From positions 124,001 through 188,000 of the forward strand of contig NZ_QXFI01000033.1 in assembly GCF_003584135.1 (NCBI RefSeq): DNA of 64,000 nucleotides, in the 5' to 3' direction. Positions 43,405 to 52,487 of the stretch are shown here, piece by piece. Numbering within the stretch: the first letter of the stretch is position 1; each line of letters begins with the position of its first letter. This DNA is from Flagellimonas pelagia. GTDB lineage: Bacteria; Bacteroidota; Bacteroidia; Flavobacteriales; Flavobacteriaceae. The translations under genes were made by a program, and so were the position numbers. The notes beneath the pieces are model-generated. The model made no database searches. It had not been told where the DNA came from and saw nothing but the letters and a program-made list of their open reading frames with translations.

Positions 43405-43507
43405 GTTATCTATTCCCAATGGGATAGAATGTAGCACCTTCATGACATTGGACGTCAAGGGTTGCTAAGGCTTCACCGGGTCTATTCCCTCCACCTTTCT
43501 TGATAAC
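43405..43507 (-). promoter_or_regulatory. SAM-I (S-box) riboswitch of the metX-thrA-metZ operon
   Basis: A compact 103-base aptamer. P1 is GTTATC (43507-43502) with GATAAC (43410-43405). Conserved core segments AAGAAAGGTGGAGGGA, GACCCGGTGAAGCC, TTAGCAACC and AAGGTGCTACATTC appear in order. The long P4 found in the metH copy is short here. A TATCTTTG -7 box (43544-43537) lies 30 bases upstream. Binding of SAM should repress aspartokinase, homoserine dehydrogenase, MetX and MetZ together. Confidence 0.93.
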
Positions 43508-43536
43508 TTTTCAATACGTGTTTGAACTTCGAAGCA

Positions 43537-43544
43537 CAAAGATA
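43537..43544 (-). promoter_or_regulatory. -7 box of the metX-thrA operon
   Basis: TATCTTTG on the minus strand matches TAnnTTTG. The expected start near 43530 leaves about 20 bases before the S-box P1. Confidence 0.6.
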
Positions 43545-43616
43545 CTGATGGAAAGATGGATTTTCCTAATCTTTTGGAAAAAAATCACCAAAGTCATCCC
43601 TTTAACTCCACACAAC

Positions 43617-43641
43617 AAAAGGTGCTGATTATTTCAGCACC
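43617..43641 (-). terminator. Terminator overlapping the stop codon of the CocE-type gene
   Basis: Stem GGTGCTGA / TCAGCACC has the TAA stop (43631-43629) in its loop, and TTTTGTTG follows on the minus strand. The coding sequence and terminator share bases. Confidence 0.7.
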
Positions 43642-45563
43642 GTAAACTCAATGTTCGAATCCGTGAAAACAGTATGGGTCTGTGTTTTGAAATCGGACTC
43701 GTCCGCGTTGAAGATATTGTCCACATAGGTTTGTGGGTTCAAATCGATAAGCGGGAACCACGTACTCTGCACCTGAACCTGTAACCTATGCCCTTTCTTA
43801 AAGGTATGGAACACATCCTGAAGCTTGATGTCCACTTCAGTTTTTTGATTGGGCACAAAAGGTTCCGGATCGGAAAAACTGTTTCGGAACCGGCCCCGCA
43901 TCACTTCGCTACGCACCATTAAATGATAGTTGCTCATCTTAAGATGGTCCTGCATTTCTTCATTGGTCTCGGTATCTGCTGGGTGCACATCAATCACCTT
44001 CACGATCCAGTCGGCCGCGGTACCTGTTGTGGCTACCTTCAAATTGGCCAAAATATCCCCTGCCAAAGTCAAATCTTCCGCCAAAGGCTCGGTTTCAAAC
44101 ACCAATACGTCCGAACGGCGGGCCGCGAAACGTTGGTCGTCCGTCATATATTTTCGTGGCGTGAAAACGGTTTTAATATCTTCGGAATACGGTACCGGTT
44201 TTTTAATGTCACTAATGAACTGGATCCCTGTTGTTGATTTAGGCTGCGAAGTCAATTCCTGGTCTTCGGAAAGATACATGGTCTGTTTGGAAGCATTGGT
44301 CGGAGGCCAGGTATCGTATTGCTTCCATTCCTTTCTACCCGTATCAAAAACATACGCTTCGGGCAGTCCTGAATTTGGACTTCCATCTCCTTTTAAAAAG
44401 TGATTGAAGAACTTGGTTTCAATCTTTTTCTGGAAAAACAATGAAATGGAATCACCAAAATAGTAGTTGCCCACCACATTTCTATCTACGGTTCGAGCCC
44501 AACCTCCGTGGTCCCAAGGACCAAAAACCATGGTATTGTAGTTGCCCTTGTTGTATTTTTCAATGTTTTTATAGGTTTCCAATGGTCCTGAAAGATCTTC
44601 AGCATCAAACCAACCTCCTACAATCATGGTAGCCACGCTGCTCTTCACATCTTTCAAGTGTTGGATAAGACCCTTACTCTGCCACATTGCATCATAATTG
44701 GGATGGTCCTTCAACTCATTCCAAAAATAATCATCAGTAACCCCTTCTGGTCGCATGGTGGGCGTATCGGCGGTATCGTATTCAAAAAAGTGATCCAAAT
44801 TCTTTAACGGACCTGCATCCAAAAAGAACTGATACTGATCTTGGGTCGGCAATTCCGGCAAGGTATACCATGCCGTATCGATGGGCTGGTCCCCGTTTGG
44901 CCTTGGGGTTCCGAACAAGGAAGTCGCCCTAAAATAGCTCAGCAAATAGGCCCCGTTGTGGTGGAAATCATCAAAAAAGAAATCCCCGATACAAGCTTGG
45001 GGCGAAGCCGCCTTTAAGGCTGGGTGCGCATCTATAGTCGCGTAAGTGGCATAAAAACCAGGATATGAAATACCCCAAACACCAACATTTCCATTGTTGT
45101 TTTCCACATTGTTCACCAGCCAATCAATGGTATCATACGTGTCGGAACTTTCATCCACTTGATCATTGGAGGTCTTGTTGGGAATATAGGCCCTCATATT
45201 TTCATAATGCCCTTCACTGAGCCAACGACCACGTACATCTTGGTACACGATGATGTTCCCTTCTTTCATCAAAATTTCATTGGGGCCAATTTTGGTCCTA
45301 AAATTACCTTCCCCATAAGGTCTGGAACTATAAGGGGTACGTTGCATGAGGATAGGATATTTTTGGGAAGTGTCCTTCGGGGAATAGATGGTGGTGTGCA
45401 ACTTAACGCCATCACGCATCACAATGTCCACCTCCTTTTTGGTGTAGTGATCGGCCACATAGGTATCGACAGGCTGCTCTTCGGTCTTCACTGTTTTTTT
45501 GCAACTGACCGCAACAAATAAAAAACCAAGGCTCAATAACAGAATCCTAACAGAACTTTTCAT
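43629..45563 (-). CDS. CocE/NonD-family (S15) hydrolase, lipoprotein
   Basis: A 644-residue secreted serine hydrolase. The N terminus has a lipobox (SVRILLLSLGFLFVAVSC, Cys at about 20). The alpha/beta hydrolase core (about 40-370) contains VWGISYPGFYATYAT, the GxSYxG nucleophile of X-Pro dipeptidyl peptidase/CocE enzymes. GPWDHGGW is the usual histidine region. The C-terminal jelly-roll (about 430-644) is typical of the family. Members cleave X-Pro dipeptides, glutaryl amides or esters; substrate unknown. I use ATG 45563; TTG 45572 is an alternative. Confidence 0.9.
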   Translation of the reverse strand: MKSSVRILLLSLGFLFVAVSCKKTVKTEEQPVDTYVADHYTKKEVDIVMRDGVKLHTTIYSPKDTSQKYPILMQRTPYSSRPYGEGNFRTKIGPNEILMKEGNIIVYQDVRGRWLSEGHYENMRAYIPNKTSNDQVDESSDTYDTIDWLVNNVENNNGNVGVWGISYPGFYATYATIDAHPALKAASPQACIGDFFFDDFHHNGAYLLSYFRATSLFGTPRPNGDQPIDTAWYTLPELPTQDQYQFFLDAGPLKNLDHFFEYDTADTPTMRPEGVTDDYFWNELKDHPNYDAMWQSKGLIQHLKDVKSSVATMIVGGWFDAEDLSGPLETYKNIEKYNKGNYNTMVFGPWDHGGWARTVDRNVVGNYYFGDSISLFFQKKIETKFFNHFLKGDGSPNSGLPEAYVFDTGRKEWKQYDTWPPTNASKQTMYLSEDQELTSQPKSTTGIQFISDIKKPVPYSEDIKTVFTPRKYMTDDQRFAARRSDVLVFETEPLAEDLTLAGDILANLKVATTGTAADWIVKVIDVHPADTETNEEMQDHLKMSNYHLMVRSEVMRGRFRNSFSDPEPFVPNQKTEVDIKLQDVFHTFKKGHRLQVQVQSTWFPLIDLNPQTYVDNIFNADESDFKTQTHTVFTDSNIEFTVLK

Positions 45564-45613
45564 GCTTTTCAATTTTGATCTTTAAAGCTACTAAAGTTAG
45601 CTGGGTACGACAA

Positions 45614-45641
45614 TAAAAAAAGGAGCCTTGATCAAGGCTCC
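45614..45641 (-). terminator. Intrinsic terminator after metK
   Basis: GGAGCCTTGATCAAGGCTCC is a perfect 20-base palindrome (45622-45641), followed on the minus strand by seven T. It lies 30 bases after the metK stop. Confidence 0.93.
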
Positions 45642-45670
45642 CTATCCATTTTATAACTGATGTCAAGTTT

Positions 45671-46924
45671 TTAAAGTCCAAATGCGGCTTTCACTTTGTC
45701 CACCATGTCCAGTTTTTCCCAAGTGAAGAGTTCCACTTCTTTTTCGATCCTTCCGTTGTAGGGAGATTCAAAAACCTTGGTCAACGTTTGGGGTTCCTTG
45801 CCCAAATGCCCGTAAGCTGCAGTTTCCAAATAGATGGGGTTTCTAAGCTTAAGACGCTCCTCAATGGCAAAAGGCCTCATATCGAAAAGCTCAGCGGCTT
45901 TCTTGGCAATTTCCCCATCGCTCAATTTCACATTGGATGAACCATAGGTTTCCACAAAAATGGAGGTAGGTTCCACCACACCGATGGCATAGCTCACCTG
46001 CACCAAAATTTCATCGGCCACACCAGCAGCAACAAGGTTTTTGGCCATATGGCGTGCGGCATAAGCGGCACTGCGGTCTACCTTACTCGGGTCTTTTCCA
46101 CTAAACGCACCGCCACCATGGGCACCCTTGCCCCCGTAGGTATCCACGATGATTTTTCTACCGGTCAATCCAGTATCGCCATGTGGGCCACCGATCACAA
46201 ACTTACCCGTTGGGTTGATGTGATACTTAATGTTGTCATTGAACAATTTCTGAATATCCTCTGGCAAAAGACTCTTTACTTCAGGGATAAGAATATTGAT
46301 GATATCTTTCTTGATCTGGGCCAGCATCACCTCATCGGTGGCAAATTCGTCATGTTGGGTAGAGACCACAATGGTATCGATACGTTGCGGTACATTATCA
46401 TCGGAATATTCAATGGTCACCTGTGCCTTGGCATCTGGCCTCAGGTAAGAAATCTTGTTCCCTTCCTTTCGTAAATTGGCCAATACCTGTAAAATCTTGT
46501 GCGATATATCCAAAGCCAATGGCATGTAATTGGCCGTTTCCTTGGTGGCATAACCAAACATCATTCCTTGGTCCCCGGCTCCCTGTTCTTCTTTGCTACC
46601 TCGGTCTACCCCTTGGTTGATGTCCTGTGATTGTTCGTGGATCAAGGAGATTACCCCACAGGAATCCCCGCTGAACTTGTATTCACCTTTGGTATAGCCA
46701 ATATTGTTGATCACCTCCCTGGCAATACTCTGAAGGTCCACATAGGTATGACTCTTCACTTCACCAGCCAACACCACCTGACCAGTGGTTACCAAGGTTT
46801 CACAGGCCACTTTGCTCTCGGGATCAAAGGCCAAAAAATTATCCAAAAGGGCATCACTGATCTGGTCTGCAATCTTATCCGGATGTCCTTCACTAACAGA
46901 TTCTGATGTAAATAAATATGGCAT
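45671..46924 (-). CDS. metK: S-adenosylmethionine synthetase
   Basis: A 417-residue MAT that makes SAM from methionine and ATP. Signatures are [18 protein letters not shown] (about 8-25), [12 protein letters not shown] (about 116-127) and [20 protein letters not shown] (about 269-288). It is longer than the E. coli enzyme by about 30 residues, as in other Bacteroidota. It is monocistronic: a SAM-II riboswitch and promoter lie upstream, a terminator downstream. It uses the methionine made by the genes on either side. Confidence 0.97.
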   Translation of the reverse strand: MPYLFTSESVSEGHPDKIADQISDALLDNFLAFDPESKVACETLVTTGQVVLAGEVKSHTYVDLQSIAREVINNIGYTKGEYKFSGDSCGVISLIHEQSQDINQGVDRGSKEEQGAGDQGMMFGYATKETANYMPLALDISHKILQVLANLRKEGNKISYLRPDAKAQVTIEYSDDNVPQRIDTIVVSTQHDEFATDEVMLAQIKKDIINILIPEVKSLLPEDIQKLFNDNIKYHINPTGKFVIGGPHGDTGLTGRKIIVDTYGGKGAHGGGAFSGKDPSKVDRSAAYAARHMAKNLVAAGVADEILVQVSYAIGVVEPTSIFVETYGSSNVKLSDGEIAKKAAELFDMRPFAIEERLKLRNPIYLETAAYGHLGKEPQTLTKVFESPYNGRIEKEVELFTWEKLDMVDKVKAAFGL

Positions 46925-47010
46925 TGTACTACTTTATGGGAAGGCTTTGACGGAAAGGCTCTAAGGCGTTTTACATCTCACAGGAGATGCCTGAAGTTCT
47001 TTCAGGACAA

Positions 47011-47057
47011 ACTGCTTTAGCATTTTTTAGAGGTTGCAATCAGTCAAATCTTTCCTC
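47011..47057 (-). promoter_or_regulatory. SAM-II (SAM-alpha) riboswitch of metK
   Basis: The minus-strand sequence carries, in order, GAGG (47057-47054), GATTTG, the loop ACTG (47044-47041), TTGCAA, CCTC (47033-47030), TAAAAAA, GCTAAAG and CAGT (47014-47011). GAGG/CCTC is P1, and ACTG/CAGT is the pseudoknot P2. GATTTG, TTGCAA and GCTAAA match the conserved SAM-II core of the metA/metX motif. A TACTTTTG -7 box lies 11 bases before P1, so transcription should begin at the aptamer. Two further hairpins (47006-46990; 46989-46974) separate it from the start codon. No terminator is seen; translational control is likely. Confidence 0.8.
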
Positions 47058-47067
47058 GTTTGATGAG

Positions 47068-47075
47068 CAAAAGTA
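47068..47075 (-). promoter_or_regulatory. -7 box of metK
   Basis: TACTTTTG on the minus strand matches TAnnTTTG. The start is expected near 47062, five bases before SAM-II P1. Confidence 0.6.
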
Positions 47076-47228
47076 CATATTTGAAACATATTTTAAAACT
47101 TTGTTTTATACGGTTATGTCCCAAGGCCATTTCAACCAGTTTTTTTTCGTCAAGTGGATATACTTTGTATATTGCGGCGATTAGAATTTCCCTGATCAAC
47201 AAACACCAACTTAAAACACAATCACCCT

Positions 47229-47843
47229 ATGCATATTGCGGTAGCAGGCAACATTGGCGCCGGAAAGACCACGTTAACCAACTTACTTGCCAAACATTAC
47301 AAGTGGGAAGCCCATTTTGAGGATGTAGTGGACAATCCGTATTTGGATGACTTTTATACCCAAATGGAGCGCTGGAGCTTTAACCTGCAGATCTACTTTT
47401 TGAACAGCAGATACCGCCAAATCCTCCGGATCAGGGAAACGGGAAAGAATGTGATCCAAGATCGCACCATTTACGAGGATGCCCACATTTTCGCTCCCAA
47501 CCTGCACGCCATGGGACTGATGACCAATCGTGATTACGAAAACTACCGCAGCCTTTTCGAATTGATGGAAAGTTTGGTGCAACCACCCGATCTGTTGATC
47601 TATTTGCGTAGCTCCATCCCCAATTTGGTAAACCAGATCCATAAACGGGGTAGGGACTATGAAAATTCCATTTCCATTGATTACCTCAGCCGATTGAACG
47701 AGCGTTACGAAGCTTGGGCCAACACCTATGAAAAAGGCAAGTTGCTCATTTTTGATGTGGACAACCTTGATTTTGTGTCCGAGCCTGAAGATTTAGGGGA
47801 AGTGATCAACCGCATCGATGCGGAGATTCATGGGCTTTTTTAG
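47229..47843 (+). CDS. Deoxynucleoside kinase
   Basis: A 204-residue kinase of the deoxynucleoside/deoxyguanosine kinase family. The P-loop is IAVAGNIGAGKTTLTNLLA (about 3-21). QDRTIYEDAHIF (about 78-89) is the DRS/DRT catalytic segment, and RGRDYENSISIDYLSRLNERYEAW holds the LID arginines. It phosphorylates deoxynucleosides for salvage; which base it prefers is not visible. It is divergent from metK across a 300-base gap that contains the SAM-II leader. Confidence 0.93.
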   Translation: MHIAVAGNIGAGKTTLTNLLAKHYKWEAHFEDVVDNPYLDDFYTQMERWSFNLQIYFLNSRYRQILRIRETGKNVIQDRTIYEDAHIFAPNLHAMGLMTNRDYENYRSLFELMESLVQPPDLLIYLRSSIPNLVNQIHKRGRDYENSISIDYLSRLNERYEAWANTYEKGKLLIFDVDNLDFVSEPEDLGEVINRIDAEIHGLF

Positions 47844-47882
47844 GCAATAATCGCTTCCAAAGCTTTCCAATTAAACCTTAAT

Positions 47883-47993
47883 TCAATATTTGATGGTGAT
47901 GGTTCCATTTCCCTCACTCAAACCTACCGTTCCCTCATTGTTACTTTTAATAGGTTGATTTTCATAATAGTTTAGGTTCTGTATTGCATCCAT
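47883..47993 (-). CDS. Possible 36-codon gene or gene remnant upstream of tonB
   Basis: ATG 47993 opens a short frame ending at TGA 47885-47883. It reads MDAIQNLNYYENQPIKS at the start and GLSEGNGTITIKY at the end, compositionally protein-like. A stop codon immediately precedes the ATG. It is antisense to the tonB leader and no family is recognised. It may be a decayed 3' end of a former gene. Confidence 0.3.
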   Translation of the reverse strand: MDAIQNLNYYENQPIKSNNEGTVGLSEGNGTITIKY

Positions 47994-48033
47994 AACTATT
48001 AACTACGCCCTTGTGGCCAAAAATTTGAAGATC

Positions 48034-48750
48034 ATGAAACCAAAGAAAAACCCACAATTGGAACTGAAACGAAACAGCAAACTCTATTTTTCCATAGGAA
48101 TGGCCTGTGTTCTCCTACTCGCCTATATGGCCTTGGAATGGAAAAGCTATGATACCCAACAAGATTGGGATCATGCTGGTTTGAAGATTGACAAGGAACT
48201 GATCGAGGAAGCTCCTCATATCAAGATAAAATTACCTGATCCTCCCAAACCCAAAATCCAAACCCCACCGGAAATCAAGATAGCCGATGACGAAGAAAAG
48301 ATTGAAGAATCTGTTATTGAAGCAGAAGATACCAATCAAGATACTGAAATAGTAGATGTTGAAGACATTGAGGTTGCAGATGATGACATCCCAGATACGG
48401 TGCCTTTCATTACCATTGAAAACGCACCTGTTTTCCCAGGTTGTGAAAATGAACCCGATGAAAAAGCAAAAAAAGCTTGTTTTCAGGAAATGATGCTCAA
48501 ACACATCAACAAGACTATCCGTTACCCTGAACTGGCTCAAGAAATGGGTTTACAGGGCAGAGTGAGTGTGGTTTTTACCGTTCAGAAAGATGGTAGTATC
48601 GGAGACGTTCAACTGCGTGGCCCGCATGAGAGCTTGGAAAAAGAAGCTGGTCGTATCATTTCGAAGTTGCCCAAAATGACTCCAGGCAAGCAACGGGGCA
48701 CACCAGTTAAGGTTCCATATGCCATTCCGATTACCTTTAAATTGAATTAA
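48034..48750 (+). CDS. TonB-type energy transducer
   Basis: A 238-residue protein. It has a cytoplasmic basic N terminus, one membrane helix (about 17-37, LYFSIGMACVLLLAYMALEW) and a Pro/Glu/Lys-rich periplasmic spacer (about 60-125). The C-terminal TonB fold (about 155-238) includes IRYPELAQEMGLQGRVSVVF, DGSIGDVQLRGPHESLEKEA and VKVPYAIPITFKLN. It carries proton-motive energy from ExbBD to outer-membrane receptors such as the SusC downstream. I prefer ATG 48034 to the GTG at 48013. A terminator follows, so it is separate from susC. Confidence 0.92.
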   Translation: MKPKKNPQLELKRNSKLYFSIGMACVLLLAYMALEWKSYDTQQDWDHAGLKIDKELIEEAPHIKIKLPDPPKPKIQTPPEIKIADDEEKIEESVIEAEDTNQDTEIVDVEDIEVADDDIPDTVPFITIENAPVFPGCENEPDEKAKKACFQEMMLKHINKTIRYPELAQEMGLQGRVSVVFTVQKDGSIGDVQLRGPHESLEKEAGRIISKLPKMTPGKQRGTPVKVPYAIPITFKLN

Positions 48751-48755
48751 TTCCG

Positions 48756-48780
48756 CATCTCGACTCCGCTCGATATGACA
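48756..48780. repeat. REP-like sequence downstream of tonB
   Basis: CATCTCGACTCCGCTCGATA followed by TGACA contains the imperfect palindrome ATCTCGACTCCGCTCGAT. It is of the kind often found between genes in Flavobacteriia. It directly follows the tonB stop and precedes the terminator. Confidence 0.5.
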
Positions 48781-48789
48781 CCATAAAAA

Positions 48790-48816
48790 AACCACGCCTT
48801 ACGCGTGGTTTTTCTA
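48790..48816 (+). terminator. Intrinsic terminator after tonB
   Basis: AACCACGC-CTTAC-GCGTGGTT is followed by TTTT. Confidence 0.88.
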
Positions 48817-49335
48817 GCTTTACTTTAAAGCGAGAGCTAATTCTTTGCCTTAGCACCTCATTTTTTCAATAAAGGCGAGGATAATATCAATACTTTCATT
48901 TCTATATTATCCAACTTGGACCTTACTTAAAATTACAACACAATCCAGAACCTTCAAAATAATGTTTGAATGAATTTTTTGCTATCAAACGGTCCCGATT
49001 TCCAATCAATTTCCAACCAGTTTCAATTAAAAAATAATCAATTTAATACATGAAACAAGCATTTTTAAAATCATATATGTTGTTTTTATTTAAATTTTCA
49101 TGATTTTATGTGTTAAATTTAACATTTTTAACATATTTTATTCAAAAATAACTCTCAACAGACCATTGGAGTCCATAAAAAAGTGACCTCAGAAACATCA
49201 AATTCCAAAAAAAATATACCTGAAATCCCCTATTTCACATTAAATCGGCAAATGCCAAAGTTTTCTTAAAACCAGCTTGTAACCCTTGTGATTATTGATG
49301 AGCTTTAAGACAGTAACTAGCTCAATTAAAGTCAT
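48817..49335. other. AT-rich intergenic region upstream of susC
   Basis: About 520 bases without a gene I can support on either strand. It is very AT-rich and probably contains the susC promoter and long leader. I find no exact TAnnTTTG box at a usual distance and no riboswitch core that I recognise. Confidence 0.6.
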
Positions 49336-52300
49336 ATGAAAACAAAATTAAAAGGAATCTTAGCATTTCTTATGCTACTCGTCGTGCACTTGACCAGTGC
49401 GCAAGAAAAAACAATCACAGGTACGGTCACCGACCATACTGGAATCCCCCTGCCTGGAGTAAACATTTTAGTCGAAGGGACCGCAACGGGTACCCAAACC
49501 GATTTTGACGGTATCTACACCATCAGTGCAGCACCGGGACAAACCCTACTTTTTACCTATATAGGACAAAAGCCAACCTCTGTTATCGTAGGCGGAAGCA
49601 GCACCATCGACGTTCAAATGGAAGAAGATGCCCAAGCATTGGACGAAGTGGTGGTGACCGCGCTCGGTATCAAACGGGAAAAAAAGAGTCTGGGGTATGC
49701 CCAACAATCCATTGAAGGGGAATCGGTGGTCCTGGCCAAGGATACCGACATCAGTGATGGTCTTGCCGGGAAAATTTCCGGGGTGCAGTTGGTGGGATCC
49801 CCAAGTTCTACCTACGAATCCTCTAACATTAGGTTAAGGGGGAACGTAGGCGTACTTTACGTTGTGGATGGAATCAAGATCAATTCCCCTGGGGACATCA
49901 ACATGCAGGATGTGGAGGATATCTCCGTTCTAAAAGGCTTGGCCGCTACAGCCCTGTACGGTACGGAAGCCAGGAACGGAGCTGTGATCATCACTACCAA
50001 GACCGCCAAGGATGGGGAAACCAAAGTCACTGTGGATATTGCTTCTTCCATATCTTCCCTTTACCTCTTACCCAAATATCAAAATGAATATGGTGGGGGT
50101 TATTCCCAAACATTTGCCCAAGTCGATGGACAGAATATCCCAAACTTTTCAGCCGATGAATCCTGGGGACCACGTCTGGACGGCACCTTGGTACGACAGT
50201 GGGACAGTTGGATCGTTGGCGACCCTGGGTACGGTGAACTACGCCCTTGGGTTCCTACTCCACACGGAATTGAAGATTTTTATGAGACAGGAGCCACTTC
50301 CAACATAACTGTTGGATTTTTGCAAGGAGGAGAAAAATATAACATCAAGACCACTGTGAACCATGTGGGCACTACACTGATCAACCCGAACAGTGACAGA
50401 AAGCAAACCACCATATCCTTTAAGGGGACCTATAATGTTTCCGAAAAACTGAAGTTCAATGGTGTTTTCAACTACCAGTACCGCTACACCTTCAATAACC
50501 CACAAGATCGTGGGTACGCGGGCAATTTCAACGAATGGTGGCAAAGACAGTTGGACATGACCCGATTGAGAAATTATAAAAGAAACGGGCAGATCGTTTC
50601 TTGGAACATGCGGGCCTATGACAACCCCACTCCATTGTATTGGGATTCTCCCTATTTTGAAGTTTATGAAAACCTGAACCACGAAACCAAAAATGCCATT
50701 TATGGAAGCTTAGGCCTGGAATATGAAATACTTCCGGAACTTGTGGCTACCGTTGACCTAAGAAGGACATTTGACCTTTATAATTTTGATGACCGCAACG
50801 CTTGGGGTGGTTTGGCTACACCAAGATACTTAGAGAAAACCACCCAAAATGAGTTTACCGAGGCCTACACACAATTAAGCTACAACAAAAAAATTGGCGA
50901 TTTTGATTTGGTAGCGAGCGCCGGCGCACAGTTCAACCAAAGAAAATACAAATTGATTCAGGCACAAACTGTTGGTGGTCTCCAGATTCCCAACTATTAC
51001 AGCATTGATACCTCCGTGGACAAACCCAATTATGTTAGGGATAGCAGACATCAAAAATTGAATTCGACCTTTGCAACCGCCTCTGTAGGATATAAAAATT
51101 TTCTTTATCTCGATGGTTCCTACAGGATAGACTGGGGTTCCACCGCGGCAAGCGACAATAACTCGGTGGACACTTATGGGGTATCTGCCAGTTTTATCTT
51201 TTCTGAGTTCATCAACGATGGCAGCTTTTTGAGTTTTGGAAAGATCAGGGCCGGCTTTGCACAAGCCCCCTCCTTTCCGGATGTATACCGTTTGCAGAGC
51301 ACTTACGACATCCAAAACCCCTATGGCTCCAACGTGGCCCTCTCCGTACCTGACATCCTGAACAATCCTGGACTTATAGGAGGTGTAAGGGAAGAAATTG
51401 AGATAGGAACCGAGCTATCCTTCCTGAACAACAGGCTTGGATTGGATTTTACCTATTTTGACCGTACGGACAAAGAACTTCCCACTGAGTTGAGTCTAAC
51501 CGGTGCAACGGGATATGAAAGCACCTATGGCAATGGATCTATTATAGATACCAAGGGTTGGGAAGTAGCCCTAACTGCAACCCCCTTTAGAAACGAAAAC
51601 TTCTCATGGGATGTCAATTTCAACATTTCGGGGTACAACAAAAAAGTAGTAAAGATCAACGATTTGGTTACCTATGATGAAGTGGAAACCGGACGTACGG
51701 CCAGCTTGGCACATACTGCAGGAGATGATTGGGGCAACATTTATGGATACGATGTTGTCCGTAACGATGACGGCGTACCAGTGATCAACAGCAACGGATT
51801 GCGTGTTTACACCAATAACTATGTGAAAGTGGCCAATGTTCAGCCCGATTTTAATGGTGGTTTCATAAACACCTTCCGCTACAAGAATTTTGACCTAGGG
51901 TTCTCCGTGGATTTTCAGGGAGGTGGAAACTTTTTCTCTGTTACCCGATCATTGCTGGCCTATTCTGGTCTAGGAGATTTTACCGTTGGGGACAACGAAT
52001 TGGGCAATCCTAAAAGGGACCCTGTCTTGGATAGTTCCGGGAACGAGGTAAATACCGTATTGGCCCAAAATGTAGGGGCAAATTCTGGTGGTGTGCTTGT
52101 GGAAGGTGTCAGTGAGGAAACAGGGGAGCCTATTGCATACTACACCAGTGCCTATAGCTATTACAAGAGCATGAACCGAAAGGTTGGTGAATGGATCTAT
52201 GATGCCAGCTATGTAAAACTGCGCCAATTGAAAATAGGCTACCACATTCCCAGATCCATTTTGGGCAACCTCCCCGTGGACGATGTTTCTGTTAGCCTAT

Positions 52301-52461
52301 ATGCCAACAACCTTTGGTTGATCTATTCTTCCATTGATGGCATTGACCCTTCAGAAATAGAAGCATATAACAGTACCGATCCCGATGATATCCGTTGGAC
52401 CGAAGCCGCTCAAGATCCAAACCAGAGAACCTTTGGACTTAACTTAAAATTCTCCTTCTAA
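49336..52461 (+). CDS. SusC/RagA-family TonB-linked outer-membrane transporter
   Basis: A 1041-residue SusC homologue. It has a signal peptide (MKTKLKGILAFLMLLVVHLTSAQ) and a carboxypeptidase-like domain (about 28-95: GTVTDHTGIPLPGVNILVEG). The TonB-box/plug region begins with LDEVVVTALGIKREKKSLGYA (about 103-123) and contains LRGNVGVLYVVDGIKI and LKGLAATALYGTEARNGAVIITTK (SusC signatures). The C-terminal barrel ends RTFGLNLKFSF. It imports oligomers bound by the SusD partner that follows. No glycosidase or peptidase lies nearby, so the substrate is not inferable. Confidence 0.96.
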   Translation: MKTKLKGILAFLMLLVVHLTSAQEKTITGTVTDHTGIPLPGVNILVEGTATGTQTDFDGIYTISAAPGQTLLFTYIGQKPTSVIVGGSSTIDVQMEEDAQALDEVVVTALGIKREKKSLGYAQQSIEGESVVLAKDTDISDGLAGKISGVQLVGSPSSTYESSNIRLRGNVGVLYVVDGIKINSPGDINMQDVEDISVLKGLAATALYGTEARNGAVIITTKTAKDGETKVTVDIASSISSLYLLPKYQNEYGGGYSQTFAQVDGQNIPNFSADESWGPRLDGTLVRQWDSWIVGDPGYGELRPWVPTPHGIEDFYETGATSNITVGFLQGGEKYNIKTTVNHVGTTLINPNSDRKQTTISFKGTYNVSEKLKFNGVFNYQYRYTFNNPQDRGYAGNFNEWWQRQLDMTRLRNYKRNGQIVSWNMRAYDNPTPLYWDSPYFEVYENLNHETKNAIYGSLGLEYEILPELVATVDLRRTFDLYNFDDRNAWGGLATPRYLEKTTQNEFTEAYTQLSYNKKIGDFDLVASAGAQFNQRKYKLIQAQTVGGLQIPNYYSIDTSVDKPNYVRDSRHQKLNSTFATASVGYKNFLYLDGSYRIDWGSTAASDNNSVDTYGVSASFIFSEFINDGSFLSFGKIRAGFAQAPSFPDVYRLQSTYDIQNPYGSNVALSVPDILNNPGLIGGVREEIEIGTELSFLNNRLGLDFTYFDRTDKELPTELSLTGATGYESTYGNGSIIDTKGWEVALTATPFRNENFSWDVNFNISGYNKKVVKINDLVTYDEVETGRTASLAHTAGDDWGNIYGYDVVRNDDGVPVINSNGLRVYTNNYVKVANVQPDFNGGFINTFRYKNFDLGFSVDFQGGGNFFSVTRSLLAYSGLGDFTVGDNELGNPKRDPVLDSSGNEVNTVLAQNVGANSGGVLVEGVSEETGEPIAYYTSAYSYYKSMNRKVGEWIYDASYVKLRQLKIGYHIPRSILGNLPVDDVSVSLYANNLWLIYSSIDGIDPSEIEAYNSTDPDDIRWTEAAQDPNQRTFGLNLKFSF

Positions 52462-52487
52462 TGATACCACAAAAAGAAAAAAGCATC

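Noticed and set aside
46987-47184. Plus-strand frame across the metK leader
   Set aside because: The region is explained by the metK promoter, SAM-II aptamer and hairpins on the minus strand; the frame has no protein character.
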